DNA from: Chimonanthus salicifolius
Taxonomy: Eukaryota > Streptophyta > Magnoliopsida > Laurales > Calycanthaceae
Direction: 5' to 3'
Assembly (NCBI GenBank): GCA_013350335.1
Contig: CM023539.1
Coordinates: 40,410,631 to 40,474,630 of the forward strand
DNA length: 64,000 bases
Below, piece by piece: positions 34,135-45,747 of this stretch. Position numbers and translations under genes: made by a program. The notes beneath the pieces were generated by a model. That model did no database searches. It saw only the letters and a list, made by a program, of their open reading frames with translations, and was not told the DNA's origin. Every line of letters starts with the position of its first letter. Position 1 is the first letter of the stretch.

Positions 34135-35907
34135 CTACGTAGCTAGCTCTCTCTGCTCTGCCGGCGCCATCCGATAAGGTGCCATGGAAATTGGAGATGT
34201 TCCTGGCTGTAGGTCTATAACAAACTCTATCTCTCGGCGTGGAGGTAGCCCAGCCAACTGGTCAGGAAAAACATCCATAAACTCACACACCACCCGAGGA
34301 GCAACAGACCCTACACCACCTACATCTTCCCAACCCATGCTTGCCACCACACTACCGGGATACGCCCTAAGGTCAGAGAAAGTGACTCTCATCCTTTCAT
34401 AGGGTATCAACTTCTCCATAAACTTCTCACCGGTTAAGGAGACTCCATGAATTCTCTTCTGAGAGCAGTCTATCAAGACTCCAAAAACAGACAACCAATC
34501 CACACCAAGGACGATGTCAAAGTCCGTCATTTCCAGAACTAGAAAATCATAGGACAACTCCACTCCGCTAATCTTCAAAACACAAGATCTACACTTTTGG
34601 TTTGCCAAAGCTTTCTTACCCAAAGGTGAAACTACCATTAGCGGGTTAACTACTTCTACCGGTTTCAAACCCAATCTAACACAACAAGTTTTAGAGATAA
34701 AGGAATGCGAAGCACCGGTATCAAACAACACTCGAGCCAAAAGACTGAAAACATTAAGGGTACCTTCCATCACCGTGTTCTCCATCGGTTCCTCCTTCTG
34801 AGTCCCTAAAGAGTAGACTCTCCCTTGAGGACGCCCTCGTCCTCTCCCCTGATCGCTCCGAGGTGGTCCGTTCCTCGGTGCCGCTGATCCTCTGGAAGCC
34901 TGCTGAGAACCTCTGCCGACTGATGGCTGTGCCACAGAGTAGGAAACTCCGGCGCCTTGTGAAGGTGCCGCTTTGCCAGAAAAAGGACAATCCTTGAACA
35001 GGTGCCCGGTTTGCTTGCAGTGAAAGCACGCCCTCTCTCCTTTGGATTGGCAGAACTTGGAAGTATGCCCTGGCTGATTGCAGGTGTAGCATACGATTGG
35101 CCGAGAGTCAGACCGACTGGACTGGCCCACACTAGGTTGGCTCTTCCTGAAGAAAGGCCTCTTCTGCTGATTGAACATTGCCTTCTTGTTAGAAGAAGGT
35201 TTCTGAAAGCTGTCAGTGCTCCGGTTGATAGAGTCCACCGCTTCTACCTTCGAAGCTCGATCGATGATCTCTTCCAAAGTGTTGAACACTAGGCCGGCCA
35301 CTTGCCGCTGCAGGAAGGGTCTGAGTCCGTTCTTGAAATGTTGGATCTTCTCCTCCTCGTTGGCGGCAATCCACGGCACAAATTGCATCAGGTCGATGTA
35401 GCGCATGGCATACTGTGCCACTGAATCTGAGCCTTGCTGAATGTTGAGGAACTCTCTCTTTCTCGCCTCCTTCACCGTATTTGGAAAGTAGCGGGCCAGA
35501 AAGGCTGCGGAAAACTCCTCCCAAGTCATTGGCTCGTGATTACGAACCAAGCTCTTCGCCTCCCACCATTCGTATGCGTTCCCTTCGAGCTGATAGGTCG
35601 CCAAGGTCACACGTAAATCATCGGCGATCGCTAGGGTATTAAGGATTCGGCTAATCTGGGTTAGCCAGTTCCTTGCAGCGCTGGGATCTTCTGTTCCCGA
35701 AAAGCTAGTCGGGTTCAGATGTTTGAACTCCTTCAGAGCCGAGGTGGCTCTTTCCTCTGGCGTTTGAACTGGCGGGCGTCGCATATTTTCAGCTATCTGC
35801 TGAAAAGCTTCAACCGCCGCTCTAATTGCCTCGTTGGGTAGGTCACGGGGTGGAAGACCAGTCCTCCTCCCACGAAAGTTGGCTCGGTTTGCGTTGGGTC
35901 CTGACAT
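34135..35907 (-). CDS. gag: Chromovirus gag with zinc knuckles and protease
   Basis: 590 codons. The N-terminal half is a retrotransposon capsid domain (about residues 60-200; YEWWEAK, FLARYFP motifs). Two CCHC knuckles follow at about 273-310 (CYTCNQPGHTSKFC and CFHCKQTGHLFKDC). An aspartic protease active site DTGASHS is at about residue 396. The frame ends at 34135 in a TAG where the linker to reverse transcriptase ([10 protein letters not shown]) should continue; that stop interrupts the expected single gag-pol frame. The ATG directly follows AACAG, a possible splice acceptor. Confidence 0.93.
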   Translation of the reverse strand: MSGPNANRANFRGRRTGLPPRDLPNEAIRAAVEAFQQIAENMRRPPVQTPEERATSALKEFKHLNPTSFSGTEDPSAARNWLTQISRILNTLAIADDLRVTLATYQLEGNAYEWWEAKSLVRNHEPMTWEEFSAAFLARYFPNTVKEARKREFLNIQQGSDSVAQYAMRYIDLMQFVPWIAANEEEKIQHFKNGLRPFLQRQVAGLVFNTLEEIIDRASKVEAVDSINRSTDSFQKPSSNKKAMFNQQKRPFFRKSQPSVGQSSRSDSRPIVCYTCNQPGHTSKFCQSKGERACFHCKQTGHLFKDCPFSGKAAPSQGAGVSYSVAQPSVGRGSQQASRGSAAPRNGPPRSDQGRGRGRPQGRVYSLGTQKEEPMENTVMEGTLNVFSLLARVLFDTGASHSFISKTCCVRLGLKPVEVVNPLMVVSPLGKKALANQKCRSCVLKISGVELSYDFLVLEMTDFDIVLGVDWLSVFGVLIDCSQKRIHGVSLTGEKFMEKLIPYERMRVTFSDLRAYPGSVVASMGWEDVGGVGSVAPRVVCEFMDVFPDQLAGLPPRREIEFVIDLQPGTSPISMAPYRMAPAEQRELAT

Positions 35908-36111
35908 CTGTTATTTACACTTGTAAATATCATTAACCAAATTTTAAGATTTTTATCAAAGTAGAAGACACAAGTTGCAACAATTTCATTAGAATTCATT
36001 CAAAATTTCAAATACAAGTACAAAGGTTAGTAGGGTGTAAAAACCCTTCAAAATAACAAAACTTAACCCTTATAAGACAAAACTCCCTGATGCCCCCTAA
36101 CAATGATTGAT

Positions 36112-36612
36112 CTAATTCCCTGAAAAAGATCCTTCTTCACCACCAAAATAATAAAAGTTGTCCGGGCAGGTCTCAGATTTGTGCCCGTACACTCCACAAG
36201 TTAAACAGGGTATGATCCCCGGTCCTCCTACATAAGGACAATTGGTTCTGGCACTCCCATGTCCGCGGAGGTCGCAAACAGGGCAAATGACACTGGGTGG
36301 ATAGGGGCAATAGATGAAATTGTGCCCTGCCTGATTGCAGAGTTCACACATCTCATCTTGGTACTCGTCCAATGGCGGAGTAGCCAGAACATACTCTGGT
36401 GAACCGTTCTCCCCCACCGACTCCTCAGGAATTGGGACATCTCCCTCTTCCTCCTCAGGTTCAGCACCCACGTGGTATTCTGGGGATGCCACTACTACCT
36501 CCTCCCTAGGTGCAACCTCATCGAAACTTGGCGCACCGGAGTCATCTCCAGAATCTATGACGATAGGGTCGCTAGGTGTCCCCTGGAAGTATTCGGTATT
36601 ATTGCTTGACAT
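36112..36612 (-). CDS. Extra ORF between primer site and gag: acidic protein with three CCHC-type zinc knuckles
   Basis: 166 residues from the first ATG at 36612 (the open frame extends a few codons further up without an ATG). Residues 1-88 are strongly acidic and proline-rich, with a PIVIDSGDD segment (from residue 15) resembling a SUMO-interaction motif. Residues 89-149 hold three knuckles: C89-x2-C-x4-H-x4-C, C110-x2-C-x4-H-x6-C and C136-x2-C-x4-H-x4-C. It lies 100 bases inside the element, ahead of gag, and is separated from the gag ATG by about 200 bases. The gag protein has its own two knuckles, so this is not a displaced gag fragment. The start codon follows a T-rich stretch and ACAG, a possible splice acceptor. 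I do not know a named family for it; nucleic-acid binding is inferred only from the knuckles. Confidence 0.75.
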   Translation of the reverse strand: MSSNNTEYFQGTPSDPIVIDSGDDSGAPSFDEVAPREEVVVASPEYHVGAEPEEEEGDVPIPEESVGENGSPEYVLATPPLDEYQDEMCELCNQAGHNFIYCPYPPSVICPVCDLRGHGSARTNCPYVGGPGIIPCLTCGVYGHKSETCPDNFYYFGGEEGSFSGN

Positions 36613-36714
36613 ATCTGTATCACCAAACAAGAAAATGTCAATACAATAGCAACACTAGGGCAAAAACAATTCTAACTAGGTAGTAACCCATCACAGTCCT
36701 AGAGTTGAGCCTAT

Positions 36715-36726
36715 GCTCTGATACCA
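36715..36726 (-). other. Primer binding site, tRNA-iMet
   Basis: TGGTATCAGAGC on the minus strand, three bases after the end of the 5' LTR, is complementary to the 3' end of plant initiator tRNA-Met and is the usual primer site of this class. Confidence 0.93.
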
Positions 36727-36729
36727 AGC

Positions 36730-39700
36730 TGTCACGCCCCGACCCGACCAGTGGGCTCGGAACGCGACTGATTTTTTATTTTTTATTTTTAAGTAAACTA
36801 AACTACAAGCATTCTTACTGGGCCGAATCAACAGTTAGGCCCAGCGGTTACACATCAGCCCGTTAAGTGGACTCAAACATGTACCATATGCTTGCCCCAT
36901 AGACAAAACGATACATAACACAACAATAACATCCACTCATAATATAATCAAACAGATACCAACATTGATTAATCAACCATAACATTGTCTTAAATGGCAA
37001 CATAGCCGATTACAACATTTAAACATAACTTAAGTACCACATCCGGTACTTAATACAAAAACAACGGTTCCTAGAACCAACAGAAAGATCAGGGCATTCC
37101 TCTCTGGGGGAATCCCAAAACACTGCCTTGGCTCAAACGCCCTAAGCCTGAAAGAGAGGGTCCTCCTCCTCGAGTTCATTGCCTGAAAGGTGAGTGGTGT
37201 GAGCAATCTAGCCCAGTGAAGGATAATTAACAATGCACATTAAGCAAATAGTAAAACAGGTTAACAACAGTTCAATATCACATGCTTGATAACAGTAAGC
37301 AATATTTCAAATATAATAATAACATCATCAACTATCAATCACTGCCATTATCCACCGTAACGCCTGCCGACTACACTGAGACCAGTATTAAGTCCCGACA
37401 CGGTCAAAATACATCCTTGCAAGTACATCTCCGGCTCTTAAACTTAGCCGATACTGACACCCTCAAGTCAGCAACTGACGACAGCATGGTCCGCCCATGG
37501 TCCAGTAGACATAAACCATCTCTCATATGGCCGATATTGGTTCAATAGCCCAGGTACGTGGAAGCAGTCTTACATACACATACGGTCAACACCGTAATAT
37601 CAAATTATCACAGCACTCTTACCATAGTGCATCATGTATAGGCACATGAGTGGGTTCATCAAAACCGAAACCACTCATTGCTCAAAATAACACCTGTTTA
37701 CAAAATCTGCAGATTTAAGTTCCCTCACCGTTCTGTGTGGTTTACGCGGTCTCTGTTCAAACAACACAAGTGCACAATCAATATACATAACAGATACGTA
37801 TATATACGTAGTATTTGGAAATCATACGTTTTGTCACAAAATATCCAGGGTTCATGGAAATGAGTCTCCTACTTGGTTTCTACCCTTTTTAAGTCATCCA
37901 CAAGATAATAATATAATAAACATAAGGGGTTCAGTCCAAACTCATATTGTCTTCTGGGCATTGACCAGATTGACTTATTGAGTAAGGTCTAGATCCTCGG
38001 GTCACTTCTCGGTTGTCTTCTGGATAGGACCAGAGCTGACATTTTGAGTAGGCCTCGAGGTCACTCAGTGCCCGACTATAGTGTCGTCCTGAAAGCGAAT
38101 ACAATAGTATTTAGACTATAAATAATAAGAGGAAAATGGGTTAGTACAATTTTAATTAACAAGGGGGTATAAATCATAACAAATAATTAAACACACTGAA
38201 TAAACATCAATATCAGATAAAGAAACCATATTTTATTCTTTTAAAAACTGTGTTCCTCGGAACATCACTTCGGAACTTGGGTCAGTGGCTTCGGATCATC
38301 CGAACCACATAAAACTGAGTCACTGGCCTCAGAACTCGGGGCCCGACTTCGGATCGTCCGAAGACTGGGTCTCGGATCGTCCGAAGTCCATCCGAACAGG
38401 AAGAACAGAAAACAGAGGTCTCGGTGGGTCTGCAATGCTCGGAACGTCCGAAGCCTGGGTTCGGACCTTCCGAAGGTGTTCGGACCTTCCGAGCTGGCTC
38501 GGTCCTTCCGAGATCGGCTCGGTTCTTCCGAAAAGGGTCTGGCTCGCCTCGGGCGAACTGGGCTTCGGGTTGAAGCTCGGAACGTCCGAAGGTCACTGCT
38601 CGGACCGTCCGAAGGCTCGGACCGTCCGAAGATCGGCTCTCGGACCTTCCGAGAGTCGTCTTCTCCGACTGTCTGCAACAGCAGACAGTCACGGCAGAAA
38701 ACAGGTGAAATGCGATTCCAGAAAGGGAGGGCTTCCTGGATTCGTTTTTCACATCCGTCTGGTCTGATGGACTCCTCTGGGAGTTCTCTTTCCATAGGGA
38801 GAGGTTTGGAGCTCAAAAGCTCAAAGGGTCAACTGATTTTAACAGTGAAAAGCTCACGGGTACATGAAACCCATGGTTTTCCTTAAAATTTAAAACTGGT
38901 TTTTCTCAGTGAAAACAAGGTCAAAATCTGATTTTCTTGATTCTAAATTGGTTAGAATTCAGAGAGGAATGCAATGGATACCTTGGTTTTGGTTCCTGGT
39001 TTGAAATTCGGATCTTTGGAAAATCTTCCACTAAGCTCACTGTTACTGAAAAACAGAAGCACAGCAGGTTTCTCGGTTTCTCGGTTAAGTCTCGAATTAA
39101 AATACAGAGAACAGAGAGGGAGAAGAGATAATGCAAAGGTTTTGCTGGGAGTTTGGAATGATCGAAAGAGGCTCAATTTATAGGCTCGCTGTTGAGGAGA
39201 GATGCCGGAATTCGGCTGCTACCGACGATGGGACGAGACGGAAAAACCATCATGAAGGAGTGGCCGGTAAATCCGCTGTGCATGCAGCGATGGGACTCGA
39301 CGCCGGGAATCCATGATGACCGGAATTCAGGCCGAACGGCAGAGCACGCCTGCATGGCGTTGACAGGAAAATCCTGCGGTTTGCAGATCAGCCCTCAGGC
39401 AAAATCAATTTTGCAGAAAGGTCCTATTTTTCATAAAAACTGATTTTTAAACTACAAGTAATAAATTTAAAACTCCAACATCAGATCCAACCTTACAGAT
39501 GGGTTGGGTTTTTAAAACTTAGGTCACCATAAAAATTTCATGAATTATCTCTCATTAAAAACCCTTGATTTAAACAAAAATCATATTTTATCCATAATTG
39601 CTTAATTAAACTAATGTAAAAATAACTCATTTGTAAATCTTATTTTGAGATGAAATGAAATATCTAGATCAATATTAAAATGGTCTAACACCCAATACTA

Positions 39701-40072
39701 TTTTCAAAATTTATCTCTTTCCCGAAATTATTTAAAATAATTAAAACTCTCTTTCGGGGTTCCGACGGGCGATAAATAAATATTAATTTCTGGAAATTAA
39801 ATCATTTTAAAATAATAAATGCAAATCCTTCATTAAGGATAACATTATTCACCAATAATATTCACAAAATCATACAATTTAAAAAAATATACACAACAAG
39901 TGGCAAATTACCAAAATACCCCTCCAGCTGAACGGGCTGGATCTCTGAGCTCACGAGCTCGGATTGGGCCTCGCTTGGGCTTTCCTCAAAGCCCTGACCG
40001 AAAACGTCGAGATCAACCGGTTAAATACGGAAATTAAGCTAAAACACGCCTAATCTGGGGCAGGGTATTACA
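36730..40072 (-). repeat. 5' LTR of the chromovirus (3343 bp)
   Basis: The element is on the minus strand, so this right-hand repeat is the 5' LTR. It is near-identical to 28000-31344. It contains the TATA-type promoter at 39174-39184 and the palindromic motif array at about 38288-38655. Open frames in the array (up to 183 codons on either strand) are duplicated in both LTRs and are not believed to be coding. Confidence 0.95.
39174..39184 (-). promoter_or_regulatory. LTR TATA box (5' LTR copy)
   Basis: Same CCTATAAATTG motif in the 5' LTR; the one expected to drive transcription of the element. Confidence 0.65.
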
Positions 40073-40077
40073 ACATA

Positions 40078-41600
40078 CATGATACATGGTCCCTGAAGGT
40101 TATGCAGGTGTGTCTGCCTGGTTGTGCAGGCTGAGAAAAATCCCATTGCTAGCAGCAAGAGCGGCGAGCAGGCTACGCAGATCTGAGACCAGATGTGAGC
40201 GGTGACAGCACCGTATGGATGTCGCAGCACGTGCGACCATCTATAAGTGGAGGGCGAATCTCAGGTATTTACAGCTCTGGTCTGCAACGAAGATCTAATG
40301 ACAGATTGAAAGGGGTTCTTCATTTTTGAAGAGAAAGGCCACATTTTTTTATGCACTCGAGGGGCTACGGATTTGGGTAGTCCCGCAGGACTACTGTACT
40401 GCATGTTTGGTGATCCGCAAGTCTACAGTTTCGGATGACCCCGCAGGACCACGAATTCAGATACTCCTTCAGTAGGAAAAAATCAACAATCAGAATTGTT
40501 CTACAATTTCTGGAGTCATCGGGACTCGGAATTGAGATTCATCTTCTCATGTGTGATCGTAGCGAAGAGATGGTGACTGGTGTGGATTTTGAAAAGGAGA
40601 GAAAAAAATTGGAAGAGTCGGGGAATGGTTGACGGCTGTGTGTGGGATCACACCAATGAGTGGTGGCAAAGATGTAGCCGTGTGAGAGTTGCTGCACGGT
40701 GAAGGACCTTGAGCCTTTGGCAGTACACGTGGAGATGACACCTTTGCCATATGCGTAGAGAGGCCGGGGTGATTGCAGCAACACATTAGTGTGTGTGGGA
40801 ACACACTATGAAGGAAACTCAGCCTCGCATTCGCAAAGCACGTCTAGATGTGCTCGTAGAACGTATGAAGTGGAGTTGTGGATGCAACACAGGGTCTTGG
40901 ATGGCTAAGATCGAGGTGGAGCCCGGTTGGGCTATACAGTCTTACTCCAGACTGGTGGATCATCCTAAGATATGGGATGTGCATCTCACACAGAGATGCA
41001 AAAAGGATGCAGTTGCAGGTGGAGCTTAGTCAGGAGCGGCCAGTGTACACGAAGGTGCATAGTTGCAGATGCAGTGGATGGTGGTGTCTCAATTCGTCTC
41101 TGAAGGGTTGATAGAATTCTCGCCAAGGTGAAGATTGTTTGGATATATGACTCGATTCCAACAATGATCTTCTGTCCTACAAATCAAGGAATTGGCTAAA
41201 GAGGAAGTCCTAATTGATAAGGACATACGTGGGTACCTAGTTGGTTGAGGCAACTACTTAATGCACATGACAACAAGAATAGTAGTTTCCTAATGAAACT
41301 ACAAATTGGGACACGGCAATTTCTTAATGGAATATATAACATGGCCGTGGGTTTCATGGAAGCAGTGCCTTTCGCCGAGTGCCTTCTGAGGTCGGAGGAC
41401 CTCTTGCAACAGAGGTGGAGAGGGAGATATAGAGAGAGGGAAGATACTCTGAGAGATCTTGGGTTTCAAATATTATATCAATGTATTCTTTCTCCTAATA
41501 AAATCTACATATATCTTGTGTTCTCTGTTTTTTCTTTGTGTGTGATTGAATTTGTGATTTTTGTATGTGGGTGTTGGGTCTAATCCCTATCACTAACCTC
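40078..41600. other. Moderately GC region, unassigned; possible retroelement LTR or leader
   Basis: Base composition is higher in G and C than neighbouring DNA. Open frames of 65-112 codons do not resemble proteins I know. The end (about 41380-41590), with TTTCTCCTAATAAAATCTACAT and a T-rich run, resembles the 3' part of a plant LTR with polyadenylation signal. No repeat partner or target duplication was found, so no element is called. Confidence 0.35.
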
Positions 41601-42689
41601 CTCCCACTCACTAATAAAGGGGAAAGGGGAGACATTGAAAAAGAAAAACTAAGGATGTGCATAGAATCTTACCTCCAAATTTTTTCAGGAGAATACTGAA
41701 CAGAATTTTTGCCTACAAAATCCAATGGAGGCAGCCGACTTCTCTTGGGAGCTTCAAAAGGTCTATGATCATAAAAAAAATCTTAGTGAGTACAAAATCT
41801 ATCAAAGAAACTAGAAAATAGAATGGAAATGAGTTTAACCAAATTTGGTTAAAAGGTGATTATTTTTCTCCTTTCCAAAAAACTGGTAGTTATGTTAAAA
41901 GAAAGTACAACTTCCTCCCAATGCATAGAAATAGATGGTTAGACATGTTAGACACTTGGAATTCCTCAGTTGGAATTGTTCTTAGAATTATGATTCCACC
42001 AAGGACCTTTTGGTAGTTAAAATTCTTTTAAAGTTTAGAATTTTAAATTATGACAGATTCTTGGTTTCTCTTGAATTAAACATTAGACTTAGAAAATTCT
42101 AATTATTATAAAAAATTCAAAATATAGGTCACACTTTTGACTTGAAGTTTGAAGTAGCTCTATGATAGATTGGCTATTCTATTATAAATTCAATCAATTA
42201 ACACATATTATATTTTAGCAAAAAAACCTCAATGATAAATTTACATCTTAGATCTACCAATTTGACACCATTGAATACCTACAGGCAATAACGAGTCATC
42301 AAATTTAATAAAACAACTAAAAATAGAAAAAATGAAAAATAAATGTGTTGCATATTTCTTTAGGGTTTCTAATTATGGTTTATGTGTATTTTAGAATCAT
42401 TCATATAAGAGCATTTTTTTGGTCATTTTTGCATATTTGTAAGCAAATACATATTTGAACATTTGACGCATGACATGCTTTTCCAAAGAAAACTAATCAT
42501 TTAAATTAAGTGTTAGTCCTTTTGATTTGACATATTATGCTATCTGATCTGATAGTGAGAATGGATAAAGGAGTACTTTTAGATTAAGGACCGTAATGCT
42601 CAATTTTTTTTTTTTAATATTGAGTCAAGATGAGATATCGCAATGGAAATAGGAAGAGAAATAAAATCGTGCGATTACAAGTCACCCCC

Positions 42690-43157
42690 ATGAATTGGAA
42701 ATTCGTGCGATTCGGAAAATGTAGATGACTGCGGTTCAATCCTGACCTAAAACCGGTTCTGGGTCAAAACCGTAGAAAACTGGTCAGAACCTCGGTTTTT
42801 TGCCGTTTTGAACTAGAAACTGTGAGCTGCGAAAATTTGAATTTTTTAATTTTTTTTTAAATTTCCCCTTCAAAAAAAAATTAATATTAAAAAATGTGTA
42901 TATATGAAATATAAATGTTTATTACTATTTTTATCACATATCTTTCACCATTTTGGTATATTACTCAGAGTTTGAATATTATTTTTAATATTTATATTAA
43001 TTTTATTGGTAAAGGGTGTCTTATTTAATGTCATATGTAATATTTATATTATATTACTACTTGGCCGGTTTTGACCAGCTTTGACTGCAGCTGAACTCGA
43101 TTGAACCCAAAATGCCTCGAAGACGGTTCGTTAGACTGTCCGGTTCTGATAACATTG
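42690..43157. repeat. Dispersed hAT-like repeat, second copy
   Basis: Parallel to 23473-23765 (CGGTT-rich part, then AT-rich part with TTTTGGTATAT) and ending at 43157 with the inverse of CAATGTTATCAGAACCGG. The left terminus is degenerate. No transposase sequence is present. Confidence 0.55.
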
Positions 43158-45739
43158 TTTTCTTCACCGCATCTCTTGCATTACGGTTTTGATCGCATCG
43201 CCTTGAGTTTTCATTAGTTTCCTTCCTTATGTACGGCAGTGTGCGTGACTTTAAGCGAGTTTTTCCCTTTTTTTTTATTTTCTTTCTCATGTCAGCTACT
43301 TTAAGTTTCCTGCGCAATTTGTTTAGTTTTTAGGTTTTTTTTTCCTCCTATCTTACTTTATTATTTTTTAAATTAAATATTTTTTCTCTTGTTTTTCATA
43401 TATTTATTTTTTTCCATCTTTTTCTATTCTTATTATAAAAAACCTTTTTTTAATTTTTTTTCCCAATCTTTTGTACCTATTTAAAAAAATAAAAATCTCT
43501 AAAAAATGATTTTTTTATTTTTTAGAATTTTTTTATTTGATGAATTATATTTACATTTATTTAAATGTCTTTGACTTATTTGTTGATTTATTAACACTTA
43601 ATAAGATATTGGTCCATCATCCTAAATTCACAATACAATTCACTAGACATTATTACATAAAATAAATTTCAAAGAAACAAAAGAAATTTAGTCTATTTTT
43701 TTTACATAAATTGAATTGATACAAGTATTTAAATAATTATTTTGTATTAATATATATATATATATAGACTGTGCACTAAAGGAATCTTTGTATCTATTTT
43801 AAAAAATAAATAGCTTTAAATTTTATATATTATAAGAAATTGAAAAATTATCTTATTATTTTTTCATGTTATATGTAATTATAGTATAAACAATAATTTT
43901 ATAAAAAAAATAAAAAAAATTAAGAATCTTAAGATTCTACAATTTCTGATTCACGATTTACACATCTAGACCGATTCACGATACGATTCGAGTTTGACAG
44001 CATTGCATGTACCGTTTATTTTCTTAATTTATGTCAAGGATACAAGGATTTGGAGTTATAATATGTTAGAAATAACACCCTTTTGAAAGAACTTGCAATT
44101 CCATTATTTGATTTTTTTTTTTAAGTATTATTCAAATTTTATTGGCATTTCAAAATTCCACTACCACAATTCACGATAAACTAGCTTTAGATATGTGGCG
44201 AGCTATTTATCCTTCTGTTGCAAAGGTAGATGATCAGCATGGTTAAAATGTAAATTGTTTTCAATCATTTAATTTAGATATAATAAAGCTGACTTTTTAC
44301 AGCAAGCATCATTTGCATTAGATAAGCAATCATTATTGTAGATAATTTATTAATTTATGTAAAACATTAAATTATAGATATGAGAAAATTACTTGACTAA
44401 TTCTATATTCTGACAAATATATGAAGAAAGTTAAAAGAATATTGTAAATTATAGTGTATAGGAGAAACCCTCTATTTGTCAAACCATATATATATATATA
44501 TATATGGCATTATGACAATAGGTAATTGAGCAAAATTTGTAAAATTTAGTTATGAGTGTAGACATCAAATAGATAGTAAGACACTTGATTTTGACAATGA
44601 GTACACCATCTTTCACTTTATTAGCACACTAATTTCACAATAATATTATGAAATTTCACCGTATTAATTCTAAAAATTATTAGCAATATTGTTAAAAATT
44701 ACAATAACATCACAAAATATATGAATTAAAAATGAATTTTAAAGTATAAGTTCTTTAATAATCAAGAAAAGTGGATAGATCTGTAATTAATGAGAACTAA
44801 TTTAGTTTAGACTTTAGACTCAATTTGTTACCACTTAGAGAAAGTTATCGATCTTCTTTATCTTATTGAGTCATCAAATGAATTAGTTTATTTCCTTCAC
44901 TTAATATTATTTCTTGAATTAAAATGCACTCATTATCAAACTAAACTCAAATACCAACGTCTAAGGACGGTTGAATTTACATAGCTGGACAGTTAATTTT
45001 ATATAAGTATGTATTACAATGATAACTAAATATAAAAGTTTTCTTGTATTTCTGAAAAACATCTTGTGTTTATAAAATATTAAAACACTTCTAAATTTTG
45101 ATAAAAATCTCAAAAAACCCCTTACTGTAAATCAATACATTATATCATATAAAATAATAAAAGTATCTTTCTCATAATGAATAAGAAAGAAAAAATTACA
45201 ATTAATCACTTCTCATAAAATAAAACTGAAGGATGAACCTAAATAAAAAAAAAGAGGTGTGGATAATCAAAAAAGAGGTGTGGAAAATATATATTTTTAA
45301 AAATTTTATAAGAACCTCAAAAAACCCATAAAATTATAATTAAAAAATAAAATTATTTAAAATACGGTAGTTACTTGTTTAAAAATAAATTAGTATTAAG
45401 ACTAAAAATGAGAGATATATAAAGATTATTATAGTTTGAAGAGATAATTTTTTCATTTTAAACATTTCACATGATAAATAAAGGTGGAGACATGGACTTA
45501 AAGTTAAATTTTTACTCAAATGAAGTTTTTTTGCAATTATCGTAAAAACTCATGACTTTTTTTAGTTAACGTATGAAAAACTCAGACCCAATCAAAACTC
45601 ATAGCTTTTTCTTCATATTTTTAATCTCACTTCTATGAAAATAGTATTACCCACAAAATTGAAAAGTACAATTGTAACATAGATGTTTTCTCTGCTTTTT
45701 CCTTCTCTACGTAATGACATCCATTATGAACAAAGAGTT
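43158..45739. other. AT-rich intergenic DNA without recognised genes
   Basis: Contains short (TA)n runs near 43748-43766 and 44487-44506. A TCACGATACGATTCGAG-like motif near 43975-44005 resembles another degenerate element end. The region 41600-42689 on the other side of the repeat is similarly AT-rich and empty. No coding signal. Confidence 0.5.
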
Positions 45740-45747
45740 TATTTTTA

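Larger units (their letters stand above)
28000..40072 (-). mobile_element. Complete Ty3/gypsy chromovirus LTR retrotransposon (Del/Tekay-like), 12.07 kb
   Basis: Flanked by the 5-bp duplication ACATA (27995-27999 and 40073-40077). LTRs at 28000-31344 and 36730-40072 begin and end TG...CA; read on the minus strand they start TGTAATACCCTGCC, typical of Del/Tekay chromoviruses. Order on the minus strand: 5' LTR, primer site matching tRNA-iMet, extra zinc-knuckle ORF, gag with protease, reverse transcriptase, RNase H, integrase and C-terminal chromodomain, polypurine tract, 3' LTR. The two LTRs differ, by eye, at three substitutions (28374, 28466 and about 29201 in the left copy) and one 2-bp indel near 29033. 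This indicates a very recent insertion. Pol contains a stop and a frameshift. Confidence 0.96.

Noticed and set aside
35002..35616. Plus-strand frames across gag
   Set aside because: Shadows of the gag coding sequence, which has recognisable knuckles and protease.
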